Below, piece after piece: positions 8,182-19,066 of a stretch of 64,000 bases of DNA. A program made the position numbers and the translations under genes. Numbering within the stretch: the first letter of the stretch is position 1; every line of letters starts with the position of its first letter. The stretch is from Candidatus Peribacterales bacterium (GTDB taxonomy: Bacteria; Patescibacteriota; Gracilibacteria; Peribacterales; Peribacteraceae): positions 62,001 to 126,000 of the forward strand of contig JAGVDM010000006.1 in assembly GCA_020058765.1 (NCBI GenBank). Direction: 5' to 3'. The notes beneath the pieces are model-generated. The model searched no databases. It worked only from the letters and a program-made list of their open reading frames with translations, and was not told the origin of the DNA.

Positions 8182-10785
8182 CTACGCCTCCGCGGCGACC
8201 TCTTCAGTGGCCTCCTCCATGCTCATCTGTTCATCCTCGCCTTCTTCGCCGCCTTCACCGCCATCCTGACCTTCCATAATCACGCTCATGCTCGCCACTT
8301 TATCCTTGGCGTTTAAGCGCATAACAATCACGCCCTGGGTAGCACGACCGCGCGATGGAATATCGCTCAAGCGCATGCGGATCGTTTGACCCTGCTTGCT
8401 GATGCAAATCAGGTCACCCTGATCGTTTTCGGCCAGCACGCAACCACCAACAATGTCACCAGTCTTCGCCGTGAGCTGTGCAGCTTTTACGCCAGTACCT
8501 CCACGACCCTGGAAGCGGTATTCCTCTACATGGGTCATCTTGCCGAGGCCGTTCTCCATTACTACAAGAAGCACGCTCGTTTTTGGATCGGTGATTACGG
8601 CTGCCTCCACGACATGATCGTCTTTGGACAAACGAATGCCGCGCACGCCTTCTGCAGCACGACCCATAGCACGCACATCGTCTTCCTTAAAGCGAATCGC
8701 CTTACCCTTACGACTTACGAGCAGAATTTCATTCGTGCCATCGGTAGCAACCACCCAGCGCAACTCATCACCGTCGGAAATCTTCTGTGCAATGAGACCG
8801 GAACGACGAATGTTGTCGAACTCTTCGACGGATGTGCGCTTTACCGTGCCCTGGCGTGTAGCAAAGAACAGGAACTTCTTGCCCGTGAGATCTGCCTTGA
8901 GCACGGCAGTCACCTTCTCTTCTGGCTTGAGCTGCAAGAGGTTCACAATCGCCTGACCCTTCGCGATACGGCTTGCCTGTGGCAGCTCGTACGCAGGGAG
9001 TGCGAATACACGACCCGTGTTCGTAAAGAACAACAGATCATCGTGATTCATGACGTGGAGCATGGACATGATCTCATCGTCATCTTTGGTAGTCATACCC
9101 TTGATCCCCTTGCCTCCACGGTGCTGCGCACGGAACTGCATGGGGCTCAAACGCTTCACATATCCGCTCGTGGTGAGCGTCACGATCATTGGCGCATTCG
9201 GGATGGTGTCTTTCGCGCTGAATTCACCAACCGCATGAGACACGATCGTTGTGCGACGATCATCACCGTACGTGTCCTTAAGATCCTTGAGCTCTTCACC
9301 CACGATTTTGTCGATGCGCTTTTTATCCTTCAGGATCGCCTCGCACTCTGCGATGAATGCGCGCTTCTCTTTGAGCTCGTCTTCGATCTTCTTCTGCTCC
9401 AAACCAGCCAGTGTCTGCAGACGCATCTGCAGAATGGCATCTGCCTGAATGTCACTTAGCTTGAATTTCTTTACCAGATTCACGCGAGCAGCCTCTTTGG
9501 TTTCGCTCTTCTTGATCGTTTCGATCACCTTATCGATATCGCCAAGTGCAATGCTCAAACCTTCCAAGATGTGCGCACGCTCCTTCGCACGTTCCAGATC
9601 GAATGTGACGCGGCGGCGAATGACGACGCGACGATGATCGATAAAAATCTGCAGTAACTCCTGCAGGTTGAGCAGGCGAGGCTGAATGCCGTCTGCCAGC
9701 GCAATCATGTTGTACCCGAAGCTGCTCTGTAGCTCGGTGTGCTTGAAGAGCTGATTGAGCACCTTCTGCGGGTAGGAATCGCGCTTGAGCTCAATGACCA
9801 CACGGATACCGTCGCGGTCGGATTCGTCTCGAATATCCGACACACCCTGAATCACCTTATCGGTGACGAGTTTCGCCATCTTCTCAATCATTGTTGCCTT
9901 GTTCACCTGGTACGGCAGCTCCGTAATGACGATCTGGAATCGACCGCCTTTCTGCTCCTCGATTTCTGCTTTGCCGCGTACTACCACAGAACCGCGCCCA
10001 GTGAGGTACGCCTGTTCGATCACCTTCTTATCGTAGGCGATACCTCCGGTTGGGAAGTCTGGCCCCTTCACGAACTGAAGCAGATCCTGCACCGATGCCT
10101 CTGGATCTTTGAGTAGGTGCTGCACTGCATCGACCAATTCACTCAGGTTGTGCGGAGGAATGTTCGTTGCCATACCCACCGCAATACCCACCGTGCCGTT
10201 CAAGAGCAGGTTTGGTACTTTGGCCGGGAGCACCACAGGCTCCATACGGGTGTTCTCGTAGTTCGGGGTGAAGTCGACCGTATCCTTCTCAATGTCCCGG
10301 AGCATGAGCTCGGTCATCTTGGACATTTTTGCCTCTGTGTAACGCATGGCTGCCGGCTCATCTCCGTCGATAGAACCGAAGTTCCCCTGACCGTTGGCCA
10401 GCGGGTAACGCATGGAGAATTCCTGGATCAAACGCGCGAGCGCCGGGTAGATGTTCGCTTCGCCGTGTGGGTGGTAGTTACCGCTTACGTCTCCGCAGAT
10501 CTTCGCGCACTTGCGGAAGCGACCACCGGGACGCAAACCCAGATCGTTCATGGTAAAGAGGATGCGACGGTGCACCGGCTTGAGTCCGTCACGTGCATCG
10601 GGGAGCGCACGAGCCATGATCACGCTCATGGAGTACGTGAGGTAACTCTCTTCCATTTCCGTCACGATGGGGCGAGGCTTAATATGCCCGATAGAAGCGA
10701 GCGTCTCGCCAAGCTCTGGTTGCGAAGCGTTCTTCGCTTCATCACCAGCATCGTTGTTGCTCTTCTTTTTCTTGTCCTCAGGCAT
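8182..10785 (-). CDS. gyrA: DNA gyrase subunit A
   Basis: 867 aa; DARDGLKPVHRRILFTMNDLGL, YHPHGE, AAMRYTEAKMS, GyrA C-terminal pinwheel repeats, acidic tail. Confidence 0.98.
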   Translation of the reverse strand: MPEDKKKKSNNDAGDEAKNASQPELGETLASIGHIKPRPIVTEMEESYLTYSMSVIMARALPDARDGLKPVHRRILFTMNDLGLRPGGRFRKCAKICGDVSGNYHPHGEANIYPALARLIQEFSMRYPLANGQGNFGSIDGDEPAAMRYTEAKMSKMTELMLRDIEKDTVDFTPNYENTRMEPVVLPAKVPNLLLNGTVGIAVGMATNIPPHNLSELVDAVQHLLKDPEASVQDLLQFVKGPDFPTGGIAYDKKVIEQAYLTGRGSVVVRGKAEIEEQKGGRFQIVITELPYQVNKATMIEKMAKLVTDKVIQGVSDIRDESDRDGIRVVIELKRDSYPQKVLNQLFKHTELQSSFGYNMIALADGIQPRLLNLQELLQIFIDHRRVVIRRRVTFDLERAKERAHILEGLSIALGDIDKVIETIKKSETKEAARVNLVKKFKLSDIQADAILQMRLQTLAGLEQKKIEDELKEKRAFIAECEAILKDKKRIDKIVGEELKDLKDTYGDDRRTTIVSHAVGEFSAKDTIPNAPMIVTLTTSGYVKRLSPMQFRAQHRGGKGIKGMTTKDDDEIMSMLHVMNHDDLLFFTNTGRVFALPAYELPQASRIAKGQAIVNLLQLKPEEKVTAVLKADLTGKKFLFFATRQGTVKRTSVEEFDNIRRSGLIAQKISDGDELRWVVATDGTNEILLVSRKGKAIRFKEDDVRAMGRAAEGVRGIRLSKDDHVVEAAVITDPKTSVLLVVMENGLGKMTHVEEYRFQGRGGTGVKAAQLTAKTGDIVGGCVLAENDQGDLICISKQGQTIRMRLSDIPSRGRATQGVIVMRLNAKDKVASMSVIMEGQDGGEGGEEGEDEQMSMEEATEEVAAEA

Positions 10786-10929
10786 TGGGAAAAGCGGTAA
10801 GGGAATGGGTCTGGCGCATCATACCCCATAGCGCCCCGAACGGAAGGGGGGGCAAAACCACTTTCCCGAGTTTTCCGAGGAGGAATGTCAAGGATATGCA
10901 CCAGTATCGGTGGTAGGCTATGGGCAGCC

Positions 10930-11613
10930 ATGCTCTCGATCGTCGCTACTCCCATCGGCAACCTGCAGGACATCACGCTCCGTGCAGTGGAAACCCTGCG
11001 AAATTGCACGGCAATCGCCTGCGAAGACACACGGGTAACCGGCATGCTGCTGCAGCACCTTGGTATAGAAAAGAAGCCGCTCGTCAGCATCCACAGTTAC
11101 GCATCCGATGCACGAACTGACCAATTAGTTGAACGCCTACGCAACGGCGAGCATATCGTGCTTGTGAGCGATGCAGGCACACCAGGCATTAGCGATCCGG
11201 GCTATGGGCTCGTCTCTCGTGTACAAAAAGAGGGGCTTCCTTTGGAAGTCGTTCCTGGCCCATCCGCGTTCCTCGCGGCACTCAGCGCCAGCGGCCTGCC
11301 GATGAATCAGTTTGTGTATTTGGGATTCCTGCCGCTCAAGAAAGGACGCAGTACACTGCTGCGCTCCATCGCCGACGAAGAGCGCACTGTGGTGTTCTAC
11401 GAATCCGTACATCGCATTCGCCGAGCATTGGGCGACCTTGCAGAAGCACTTGCTCCGCAACCCGATCGCACCGTGGTTATCGCTCGGGAACTCACGAAAA
11501 TGTATGAGCAAATCATCACCACCACTGTGGAAGCACTACCAGGTGTCGCACAGACCATCACAGAAAAAGGGGAATTTGTCATCGTGGTTGGCCCGCGAAA
11601 CAGGAAGGATTAG
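10930..11613 (+). CDS. rsmI: 16S rRNA (cytidine-2'-O)-methyltransferase RsmI
   Basis: MLSIVATPIGNLQDITLRAVETLRNC, ACEDTRVTGMLL, VSDAGTPGISDPGY, GPSAFLAALSASGLP. Confidence 0.94.
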   Translation: MLSIVATPIGNLQDITLRAVETLRNCTAIACEDTRVTGMLLQHLGIEKKPLVSIHSYASDARTDQLVERLRNGEHIVLVSDAGTPGISDPGYGLVSRVQKEGLPLEVVPGPSAFLAALSASGLPMNQFVYLGFLPLKKGRSTLLRSIADEERTVVFYESVHRIRRALGDLAEALAPQPDRTVVIARELTKMYEQIITTTVEALPGVAQTITEKGEFVIVVGPRNRKD

Positions 11614-11651
11614 GTGCCACGAACGTCCAGATTCGTATACTCCCGCCCGGA

Positions 11652-12653
11652 ATGCACGCACCATGGAAAACAAATAGGCAAGGCACGATTGTGCTTTCTG
11701 ACATCCACGCCGGACGCCAGAACGACCGCGTACGCGCCCGCACGCTGCGCGCGCTAGAGCACATCGTGGAACATGCGAATACCCGGGAAATCGCGCAGAT
11801 TATTTTGAATGGCGACATGCTCGACGAACGAGCTCGCTGGGAACATGTGCAAACTGATACCGCAACAATTCGCGAGCGATTGGAGCGCTTTCATGCCGGA
11901 CTACAGAACATTCGTTTCGTGTACGGCAATCACGATTTCGCAGCGGATAGAAAAATTGCCGACGTGGACATCCAACAGCTACTGGGCATTTCTCGTGTGG
12001 AATCAGACTGGATTGTCTTCGACGAAGCGGTCGGCATCACCTACACCCATGGCCATATTTTCGGTACAGGATACGCGAAACGCTCGCTGCTCAGCATGGC
12101 ACGCGAGGAATCCGGAGATGTGCAGATCCTCTGTGCATCCGATGCGTTCCAGAGGAAAATCGACAGCCTCCACCGTCGCTACGTTGCAGCATGCTCCATT
12201 GGGAAATGGATGGGTCGCCTAGGCATACCTGTGGAACCGCTCTGGGAAACACTGCGCTCTCACACCCATATCCTACGACTCTCTACTGCAGAGATGTTGC
12301 GACAGGCTGGTATGCCTGCACTGCAGCAGGCGGCAAAGCTACTCGACTTAAGTAGCCACACAATCGCGGCGGAACTCGGTACCACACTCGGCGGATGGTG
12401 CGCTCTTGTTGGGCATACGCATGCGCCAGCCGTTGCCAAACGGTTCGTGCGCCGCGGGAACACCGTGTTACCCCAGCTCGTTGGCAACTCCGGGAGCTTT
12501 GTCAGCAAAGCTGGCTTCCCGGTCACGTTCATTGAAGCGCGCTACCCCTCCGTTACATTATGGGAATACGACGCAGGAAACGACGCACTCCGCGAACGCA
12601 AAACCATGACACTCACACCGCAAGAGTGCGATGCGCTTACGGGAGCACAGTGA
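11652..12653 (+). CDS. Metallophosphoesterase (calcineurin-like)
   Basis: VLSDIHAGRQNDR, ILNGDMLDE, FVYGNHDF, YTHGHIF, LVGHTHAP metal-binding motifs in order. Confidence 0.82.
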   Translation: MHAPWKTNRQGTIVLSDIHAGRQNDRVRARTLRALEHIVEHANTREIAQIILNGDMLDERARWEHVQTDTATIRERLERFHAGLQNIRFVYGNHDFAADRKIADVDIQQLLGISRVESDWIVFDEAVGITYTHGHIFGTGYAKRSLLSMAREESGDVQILCASDAFQRKIDSLHRRYVAACSIGKWMGRLGIPVEPLWETLRSHTHILRLSTAEMLRQAGMPALQQAAKLLDLSSHTIAAELGTTLGGWCALVGHTHAPAVAKRFVRRGNTVLPQLVGNSGSFVSKAGFPVTFIEARYPSVTLWEYDAGNDALRERKTMTLTPQECDALTGAQ

Positions 12654-13893
12654 TCGGATCGAGATGTACGCCGTCTTGAATCACTTCGAAGTGTAGATGC
12701 GCTCCGGTAGTCATTGGCCCCGCGCCAATCGTGCCCGGCTCACCACCAGAGAGCCCGATTGTTTGCCCTTGGTGAACATCTTCACCGGATTGCACGTGGA
12801 TTTCGAGCATGTGCCCATAGAGCGTAGCGAAGCCCCCACGATGACCGATGAGGATATAGGAATACCCTCGGGCACCGCCGTGTTGCACATAGTGCACAAC
12901 GCCGTCTGCCGCAGCGCGCACAATGCTGCCTTGTGCCTGCGCAATATCCACTGCCTTATGCGGAATACCAAAGAATTCTGCGTAATCGGCATCCAGGAAA
13001 TGTGCGGTAATCCGCCCGACCGTCGGCCAGATGAACTCAGGCACACTGCGACCGGATTCTCGACGACCGGAAAGTAACCCCAGTGCAATGAGATCACCTT
13101 CAGCACGCTGGCGAATACGTTCGTCGTATTGCGCGAGCTCCACTTGCATCGTACGAATTTTTTCTTCTACGTCGGCAGCAATCTGTTTGATCTGTGCCAG
13201 ACGCGCATCGCTCAGTGCAATCGTACGCTCGGCATCATCGTACGCATCGAGCGCTGCATGGTACGACGTGAGCATCGTATCGTGATCTGCACGCAACGTT
13301 GCAAGGAGTTGCGGCAACGCCGTCATATCTTGGGAGAGCGTAACCACGTACATGCGCGCATCTTGCACCGCACGCGTATACACATATTCCTGTGCCCGCT
13401 CCGGGAGTGACGCTGTGAGCAATCGCGTAAGCACGGTGCCGTCGCTCGATGCAGAAACAAGACGCGACGAACCGTACCAACGCAGAGCTGATTGCATTGC
13501 ATCAAGCTGCGTGGCGGTAAACCGTGCCAGCGCCTCAGGATCCTCTGGGTCCACACCATACTGTTCACGAAAGCGCCGCAGCCGTTCTACGGCATCTGCT
13601 AGTCGCATGCGTGTTTCGTACTTCTGCCGACCTACTATGCTAATTGCTGCGCTTGCCTCCACGAGTTGCTGCTCACCTTGCGCTCGTAGCTCCTGCACCG
13701 TGCGCCCCTCCCCTGCGGTACGCGCAGCAGCACCAACTGCCTCATGAAACGCACCCCATCGCCCATCGCGTTGCGTGCGTACTTCCGATGTATCCAGCAG
13801 TGTTGCTGTGAACTGGCCAGCCACAGTCACTCCGCACATGCCAGAAACAAGCAGAACTGCCCCGAGTACACGGCGGATGGAGTGTGTGTGCAT
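12637..13893 (-). CDS. Secreted M23-family peptidase (coiled coil plus LytM domain)
   Basis: Signal peptide; long coiled coil; GIPHKAVDIAQAQGS, GGFATLYGHMLEIHVQSGEDVHQGQTIGLSG, GAHLHFEVI. Confidence 0.88.
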   Translation of the reverse strand: MHTHSIRRVLGAVLLVSGMCGVTVAGQFTATLLDTSEVRTQRDGRWGAFHEAVGAAARTAGEGRTVQELRAQGEQQLVEASAAISIVGRQKYETRMRLADAVERLRRFREQYGVDPEDPEALARFTATQLDAMQSALRWYGSSRLVSASSDGTVLTRLLTASLPERAQEYVYTRAVQDARMYVVTLSQDMTALPQLLATLRADHDTMLTSYHAALDAYDDAERTIALSDARLAQIKQIAADVEEKIRTMQVELAQYDERIRQRAEGDLIALGLLSGRRESGRSVPEFIWPTVGRITAHFLDADYAEFFGIPHKAVDIAQAQGSIVRAAADGVVHYVQHGGARGYSYILIGHRGGFATLYGHMLEIHVQSGEDVHQGQTIGLSGGEPGTIGAGPMTTGAHLHFEVIQDGVHLDPITVLP

Positions 13894-14076
13894 TTCTAAC
13901 TATTATAAAACATTTTGCTTAAATTTGCAATTCTCGAACGTGCATTCGACATACGGAGGAAACGGCGAATGGCTCCATTCCCCGTGAAAGGCAGCGAGAA
14001 AGCAAAAATGGCTTTCCCATCGTGACAATAAAAGCCAGCAGACGTCGGGGAAACACTTTGGTATGATCAGCGTTCA

Positions 14077-14658
14077 ATGATCGCTCGACTCACCGGAACC
14101 ATACAGCGGCTCTCCCCTGCAGAAGCAATCGTAGATGTACAAGGTGTGGGGTATCGAGTGAGCGTACCAGTGGACATATGGGATACATTGCAGAGCGACA
14201 CAGAGGGAACACTGTGGACTTCCACGTACGTCCGCGAAGATCGACTGGAGCTCTACGGGTTTCGTGACCGCAATACAATGCTCCTGTTTGAAAAACTGAT
14301 TGCGCAATCGGGCATTGGCCCCAAGGTGGGCTTGGAGCTCTGTGCCGTCCCGCGTGAAATGCTCGCGCGTGCCGTACACGAAGAAGACGCAGCATTACTG
14401 AGTACGGTGAAAGGCATTGGCAAGAAGCGCGCGGAGAAGTTGCTTGTGGAGCTACGCAGCGTGGCAGAGCACATGCCCGCCCTTTTTGCGCACAACGGCA
14501 GCACAACGGAGTCCAGCAATCGCTTCGATACCGACGCCATCGCTGCGCTCGAGGCATTAGGGTACGACACATCCACAATTCTGGACGTCCTCAAAGGGCT
14601 CCCCAACGACATTACGAGTACCGAAGAACGCGTAACCGCTGCGTTGCGCGCGTTGTAA
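14077..14658 (+). CDS. ruvA: Holliday junction DNA helicase subunit RuvA
   Basis: MIARLTGTIQRLSPAEAIVDVQGVGYRVSVP; helix-hairpin-helix STVKGIGKKRAEKLLVEL. Confidence 0.93.
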   Translation: MIARLTGTIQRLSPAEAIVDVQGVGYRVSVPVDIWDTLQSDTEGTLWTSTYVREDRLELYGFRDRNTMLLFEKLIAQSGIGPKVGLELCAVPREMLARAVHEEDAALLSTVKGIGKKRAEKLLVELRSVAEHMPALFAHNGSTTESSNRFDTDAIAALEALGYDTSTILDVLKGLPNDITSTEERVTAALRAL

Positions 14659-14675
14659 TTCCCCCCTCCTTTTCC

Positions 14676-15962
14676 ATGCTATCGCTCGAGATATCCGGAG
14701 CACTGGCCAAAGCGATCACACCGTCGAAGGGAATACCGGAGCAGGAATTCGTCACGCTGCGCACCCGCATGAAGCGGCACATCGAAAACTGGCTCCACGA
14801 GCGTGAGGGCGGTGATCATGCGTGGTCCATGGATCCGTACGACAAACGTGTGCTCAAGCAGGTAGAAGATATCGCCGCGTTTGCACAAGCAGAGAAGGTG
14901 CGTACGGTTGTATGGATCGGCATTGGCGGATCGGGCTTGGGTCCGCAGGTGATTCAGGAGTGCCTAGAGGGGCCAGATACCATGGAGTTCATCCTGTTTG
15001 ATACGCTCGATCCGGCAATCATCAGCATGTACATGGAAATCATCGACTGGAAACACACCCTGCTGGTCGTAGCGAGTAAATCTGGAAACACGCTGGAACC
15101 AATGAGTCTCTTTTTCCTCTGCTATGAACAAATGAAGAAGGCACGAGGAGACAAGGCGTCGAAGTTCACCATTGCCATCACCGATCCGCACGCCGGCCCG
15201 CTCCGCGCAATCGCACTGGAAGAAAACATTGAGATCCTTCCGATTCCCCCATCGGTGGGCGGACGGTTCTCCATTTTCACCCCTATCGGCCTGCTCCCTG
15301 TGGCACTGCTGGGCGGTAGTGTGCAATCGTTCCTCAAGGGCGCGAAAGAAATGGATACCCTCTGCCAGAACACCGTTCTCGACGAGAACCCCGCAGCACT
15401 CCTAGCGACGGTGCAATTCCTGCTCGATACGAAGCTGGATTATCCCGTGCGCGTCATCATGCCGTATTCGCAGCGCTTAGCGTCACTCGCACGCTGGAAC
15501 CAACAACTCGTTGCAGAGAGCCTCGGCAAAAATGAATTGAAGAACCCCATTCCTCTTGCGGCTATCGGCACGCAAGATCAACACTCGCTGCTGCAGCAAT
15601 GGATGGAAGGGCGACCAATGTGCTGGCACATCTTCATCCGCGAGCAGGAAAAACCACGCGTCGCCGTGCCGCACATTGCAGACACGACATTCTCCTACAT
15701 GTCTGGCAAAACATTGGGGCAGCTCATGGATGCTTGCTATGAAGGCACGAGTCGGGCGCTCACCGGTGTGAAGCGGCCGCACGTTACCATTTCGCTCCAG
15801 CGACTGAATGAAGACCACTTAGGACAACTATTCTTCCTCTTCATGGCAGAAGTGGTGTTCCTTGGGCGGCTCTACCGCATTGATCCGTACGGCCAACCGG
15901 GTGTAGAAGCAGGCAAAACCATCACAAAAGAGATCCTCGAGAACCTGCCGACGGGCGAATAG
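14676..15962 (+). CDS. pgi: Glucose-6-phosphate isomerase
   Basis: VWIGIGGSGLGPQVIQE, VVASKSGNTLEPMS, GGRFSIFTPIGLLPVALLG, DQHSLLQQWMEG. Confidence 0.93.
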   Translation: MLSLEISGALAKAITPSKGIPEQEFVTLRTRMKRHIENWLHEREGGDHAWSMDPYDKRVLKQVEDIAAFAQAEKVRTVVWIGIGGSGLGPQVIQECLEGPDTMEFILFDTLDPAIISMYMEIIDWKHTLLVVASKSGNTLEPMSLFFLCYEQMKKARGDKASKFTIAITDPHAGPLRAIALEENIEILPIPPSVGGRFSIFTPIGLLPVALLGGSVQSFLKGAKEMDTLCQNTVLDENPAALLATVQFLLDTKLDYPVRVIMPYSQRLASLARWNQQLVAESLGKNELKNPIPLAAIGTQDQHSLLQQWMEGRPMCWHIFIREQEKPRVAVPHIADTTFSYMSGKTLGQLMDACYEGTSRALTGVKRPHVTISLQRLNEDHLGQLFFLFMAEVVFLGRLYRIDPYGQPGVEAGKTITKEILENLPTGE

Positions 15963-16059
15963 CACAGTAAACCGTAGGCCAGTTCACAATCGCTACACTG
16001 TAGATTTGCACCAAAAGCTCGCCGCTCTATACTCAAGACGAATCTTCCCCACCTGCACC

Positions 16060-16380
16060 ATGGCCAACTCCATTACCGACGCGGAATTCGATCCTGTAGT
16101 TCTACAGTCAGATATTCCTGTCCTCGTCGACTTCTTCGCCAACTGGTGCGGGCCGTGCAAGGCAATGCTCCCCATCATTGACGAGCTGGAAAGCGAGTAC
16201 GCAGGGAAGATCAAGATCGTAAAAGTGAACGTCGATGAAGCGATGGAAATCCCCTCAAAATTCAACGTGATGAGCATTCCTACGTTCATTCTGTTCAAGG
16301 GTGGCCAGCCCGTAAACACCTTCGTCGGCATGAAGTCCAAGGAAGAAATGAAGCGGCAACTAGATGCTGTGCTCGCCTAG
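16060..16380 (+). CDS. trxA: Thioredoxin
   Basis: MANSITDAEFDPVVLQSDIPVLVDFFANWCGPCKAMLPIIDEL; cis-Pro SIPTFILFKGG. Confidence 0.95.
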   Translation: MANSITDAEFDPVVLQSDIPVLVDFFANWCGPCKAMLPIIDELESEYAGKIKIVKVNVDEAMEIPSKFNVMSIPTFILFKGGQPVNTFVGMKSKEEMKRQLDAVLA

Positions 16381-16389
16381 CGCGCTCAC

Positions 16390-16665
16390 ATGGATGTTTT
16401 CTTTGCGATTATCGGCTTTGTCCTCTCGTACTTCATTGTGCGCTACCGCGAATCCATCGGTGATTCGCTGGGTGAACAAGAGTGGATGCGCTCAGTGGGC
16501 GGCATTTACACAGTAGTGGTATTCATTGGTATCTTGATTTTCTTCTGGAGCCTGGCAACTATCACGGGCACACAGGATTTCTTCTTCACGCCACTACGCT
16601 GGATTCTGCCATTCATGTTCAAGCGGCAGGAGGCAGAGATTGTGCCTCCGAGTGTGTTCGATTGA
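16390..16665 (+). CDS. Small integral membrane protein, unknown function
   Basis: 91 aa, two or three hydrophobic segments; same strand as trxA and 10 nt downstream. Confidence 0.6.
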   Translation: MDVFFAIIGFVLSYFIVRYRESIGDSLGEQEWMRSVGGIYTVVVFIGILIFFWSLATITGTQDFFFTPLRWILPFMFKRQEAEIVPPSVFD

Positions 16666-16948
16666 TCGGCACATCGGTCTGCTGTGGTGGTGTGTAAATT
16701 TCACATTCACGCAAACCACCGTCACCGCTGTATTTGACCATAAGCATAGAATCGAATGCCCAAGACACACCGCGGCACGTTTGAATGAGGCGCTCGCGCA
16801 CATCCACGATCACCACATCTGTAACCGCTGGATCTGCAAGTAAGCGCTCCAGCTGATTATGCAACAGGGCAATGGAATCGAATCCCTCCGCACCAATCTC
16901 CTTGCGAGGATGGCACTTGCTGTAGAGATGAAATGAGAACTCCCTCAT
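16619..16948 (-). CDS. Hypothetical protein
   Basis: 109 aa ORF; overlaps the upstream membrane gene tail by 47 nt; no recognised domain. Confidence 0.4.
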   Translation of the reverse strand: MREFSFHLYSKCHPRKEIGAEGFDSIALLHNQLERLLADPAVTDVVIVDVRERLIQTCRGVSWAFDSMLMVKYSGDGGLRECEIYTPPQQTDVPINRTHSEAQSLPPAA

Positions 16949-17027
16949 TAACAGGGCACATTACCACTAATGCCAAAGGGGGCAAAAGAACACTGGAATA
17001 GACGCCTTGAACGTCTACAATTGTTGT

Positions 17028-17990
17028 GTGAAAACACATCGAGTGCTCGTCACTGGCGGAAATGGATTCCTGGGGCAAAACGTGTGTGATCAATTGCGTA
17101 TACAACCTTGGGTGCAAGAAGTGCTGGCGCCACGCAGTTCCGTATGCGATCTGCGTGATGCTCAGCAGGTTGCTGCTCTTTTTCGTACTACCCAACCGGA
17201 TGTTGTCATACACCTCGCTGCAACTGTTGGAGGGATTGGAGCAAATCAACAGCATCCTGCTCTGTTCTTCCGCGAGAATATGCTCATGGGCATGAACACC
17301 ATGCACGAAGCCTATGCAAACGGCATTAAAAAATTTGTGTGCATCGGTACGATTTGCGCGTATCCAAAGCACACGCCAGTGCCGTTTCGGGAAGAGGAAC
17401 TGTGGAACGGCTACCCGGAGGAAACAAATGCCCCATACGGCATTGCAAAGAAGGCGCTACTCACGATGGCGCAAGCCTACCGTCAAGAATACGGATGGAA
17501 CGCCATCTATCTCCTCCCGGTAAATTTATACGGACCGGGGGACAATTTCGACCTGGAAACATCGCATGTGATTCCCGCACTCATCCGTAAATTCGTAGAG
17601 GCAAAAGAGCGCGGCGATGCTTCTGTTACGCTCTGGGGAGATGGCAGCGCAACGCGCGAGTTCCTGTACGTGGGAGACGCTGCAAGCGCCATTGTACGTG
17701 CCACTGAACGCTACGACGGCGGGGATCCCGTAAATATCGGTACAGGAAGAGAAATCACCATTCAGGATCTTGCTGCGCTTATTGCTAGCGCAGCCGGATT
17801 CGCAGGGGAGATTGTCTGGGATTCTCGTAAGCCGAACGGCCAGCCACGGCGTTGTGTGGACACAAAAAGAGCAACAGAGGCTTTTGGCTTTACTGCTACA
17901 ACACAACTGGAAGCGGGTATTCGTACCACTGTCGACTGGTTCCAAGAGCAAAAAGGCCCTCTTCGAGAAGTGCATTTCTCAAAGAGATAG
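17028..17990 (+). CDS. fcl: GDP-L-fucose synthase-like NAD-dependent epimerase
   Basis: VLVTGGNGFLGQNV, HLAATVGGIGANQQHPALFFRENMLMGMN, YGIAKKALLTMAQAYRQEYGWNAIYLLPVNLYGPGDNFD; GTG start with TACAAT 6 nt upstream. Confidence 0.85.
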   Translation: MKTHRVLVTGGNGFLGQNVCDQLRIQPWVQEVLAPRSSVCDLRDAQQVAALFRTTQPDVVIHLAATVGGIGANQQHPALFFRENMLMGMNTMHEAYANGIKKFVCIGTICAYPKHTPVPFREEELWNGYPEETNAPYGIAKKALLTMAQAYRQEYGWNAIYLLPVNLYGPGDNFDLETSHVIPALIRKFVEAKERGDASVTLWGDGSATREFLYVGDAASAIVRATERYDGGDPVNIGTGREITIQDLAALIASAAGFAGEIVWDSRKPNGQPRRCVDTKRATEAFGFTATTQLEAGIRTTVDWFQEQKGPLREVHFSKR

Positions 17991-18010
17991 TGTAAATTCC
18001 CACCCTAATT

Positions 18011-19027
18011 ATGAAACGCGCCCTCATTACAGGCATCACAGGCCAAGACGGTTCGTACCTAGCAGAATTACTCCTGGAAAAGGGGTACGAGGTGCACGGC
18101 ATCATTCGACGTGCTTCTACCATCAATACGGAGCGGATTGATCATCTGTATAGCGATAAGCATGAGCCTACTGCAAAACTCAAATTGCATTACGGAGATC
18201 TGACAGATAGCACGTGCCTTTTGCGACTGGTATCGGAAATCCAACCCGATGAGGTGTATCACTTGGGAGGTCAAACGCACGTACGCGTGAGCTTCGATAT
18301 GCCGGAACACACCGGGGATGTCACAGGCTTGAGCACCACACGAATACTGGAGGCCATACGTATCTCTGGTTTACCGATCCGGTTCTATAACGCCGCAAGC
18401 TCCGAAATGTTCGGCAAAGTAGCCGAAGTGCCTCAGCGCGAAACGACACCGTTCCACCCGCGTAGTCCGTATGGGGTTGCGAAGGTGTATGGGTATTGGA
18501 TGACCGTGAATTACCGGGAAAGCTACGGCATGTTTGCGTGTAACGGTATCCTCTTCAATCACGAATCTCCACGTAGAGGGCACACGTTTGTCACACGCAA
18601 GATCACTCGAGCGATTGCCGCAATCAAGGCGGGCACACAGAACAAGTTGTACCTCGGGAATTTGGATGCCCGTCGCGACTGGGGCTACACCCCAGAATAC
18701 GTCGAAGGCATGTGGAGAATGCTGCAGCACGACACGCCGGATGACTACGTACTTGCGACAGGAGAGACGCACTCTGTGCGAGAGTTTTTGGAAGAAGCAT
18801 TCCGCTATGCCGGCCTCGACTGGCAACGCTACGTAGAAATTGATGCCAGCTATTACAGACCTGCAGAAGTGGATCTTCTGATCGGCGATGCATCGAAGGC
18901 GCAAACCGTGCTCGGCTGGTCACCAAAAACAAGCTTCGCGGAGCTGGTGCGCATTATGGTTGATGCTGACTGTGATGCGACGGGCGTCCACAGAACACAG
19001 GCGACTCCAGCCGCTGTCGGCAATTAG
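18011..19027 (+). CDS. gmd: GDP-mannose 4,6-dehydratase
   Basis: [56 protein letters not shown]. Confidence 0.96.
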   Translation: MKRALITGITGQDGSYLAELLLEKGYEVHGIIRRASTINTERIDHLYSDKHEPTAKLKLHYGDLTDSTCLLRLVSEIQPDEVYHLGGQTHVRVSFDMPEHTGDVTGLSTTRILEAIRISGLPIRFYNAASSEMFGKVAEVPQRETTPFHPRSPYGVAKVYGYWMTVNYRESYGMFACNGILFNHESPRRGHTFVTRKITRAIAAIKAGTQNKLYLGNLDARRDWGYTPEYVEGMWRMLQHDTPDDYVLATGETHSVREFLEEAFRYAGLDWQRYVEIDASYYRPAEVDLLIGDASKAQTVLGWSPKTSFAELVRIMVDADCDATGVHRTQATPAAVGN

Positions 19028-19066
19028 GGGGCAGATTCTTTCTGTTCTCCAGTACAATGCGCACAA

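Noticed and set aside
8386-9459. 357-aa + strand ORF antisense to gyrA
   Set aside because: Complete overlap with conserved gyrA; residue composition typical of antisense shadow.
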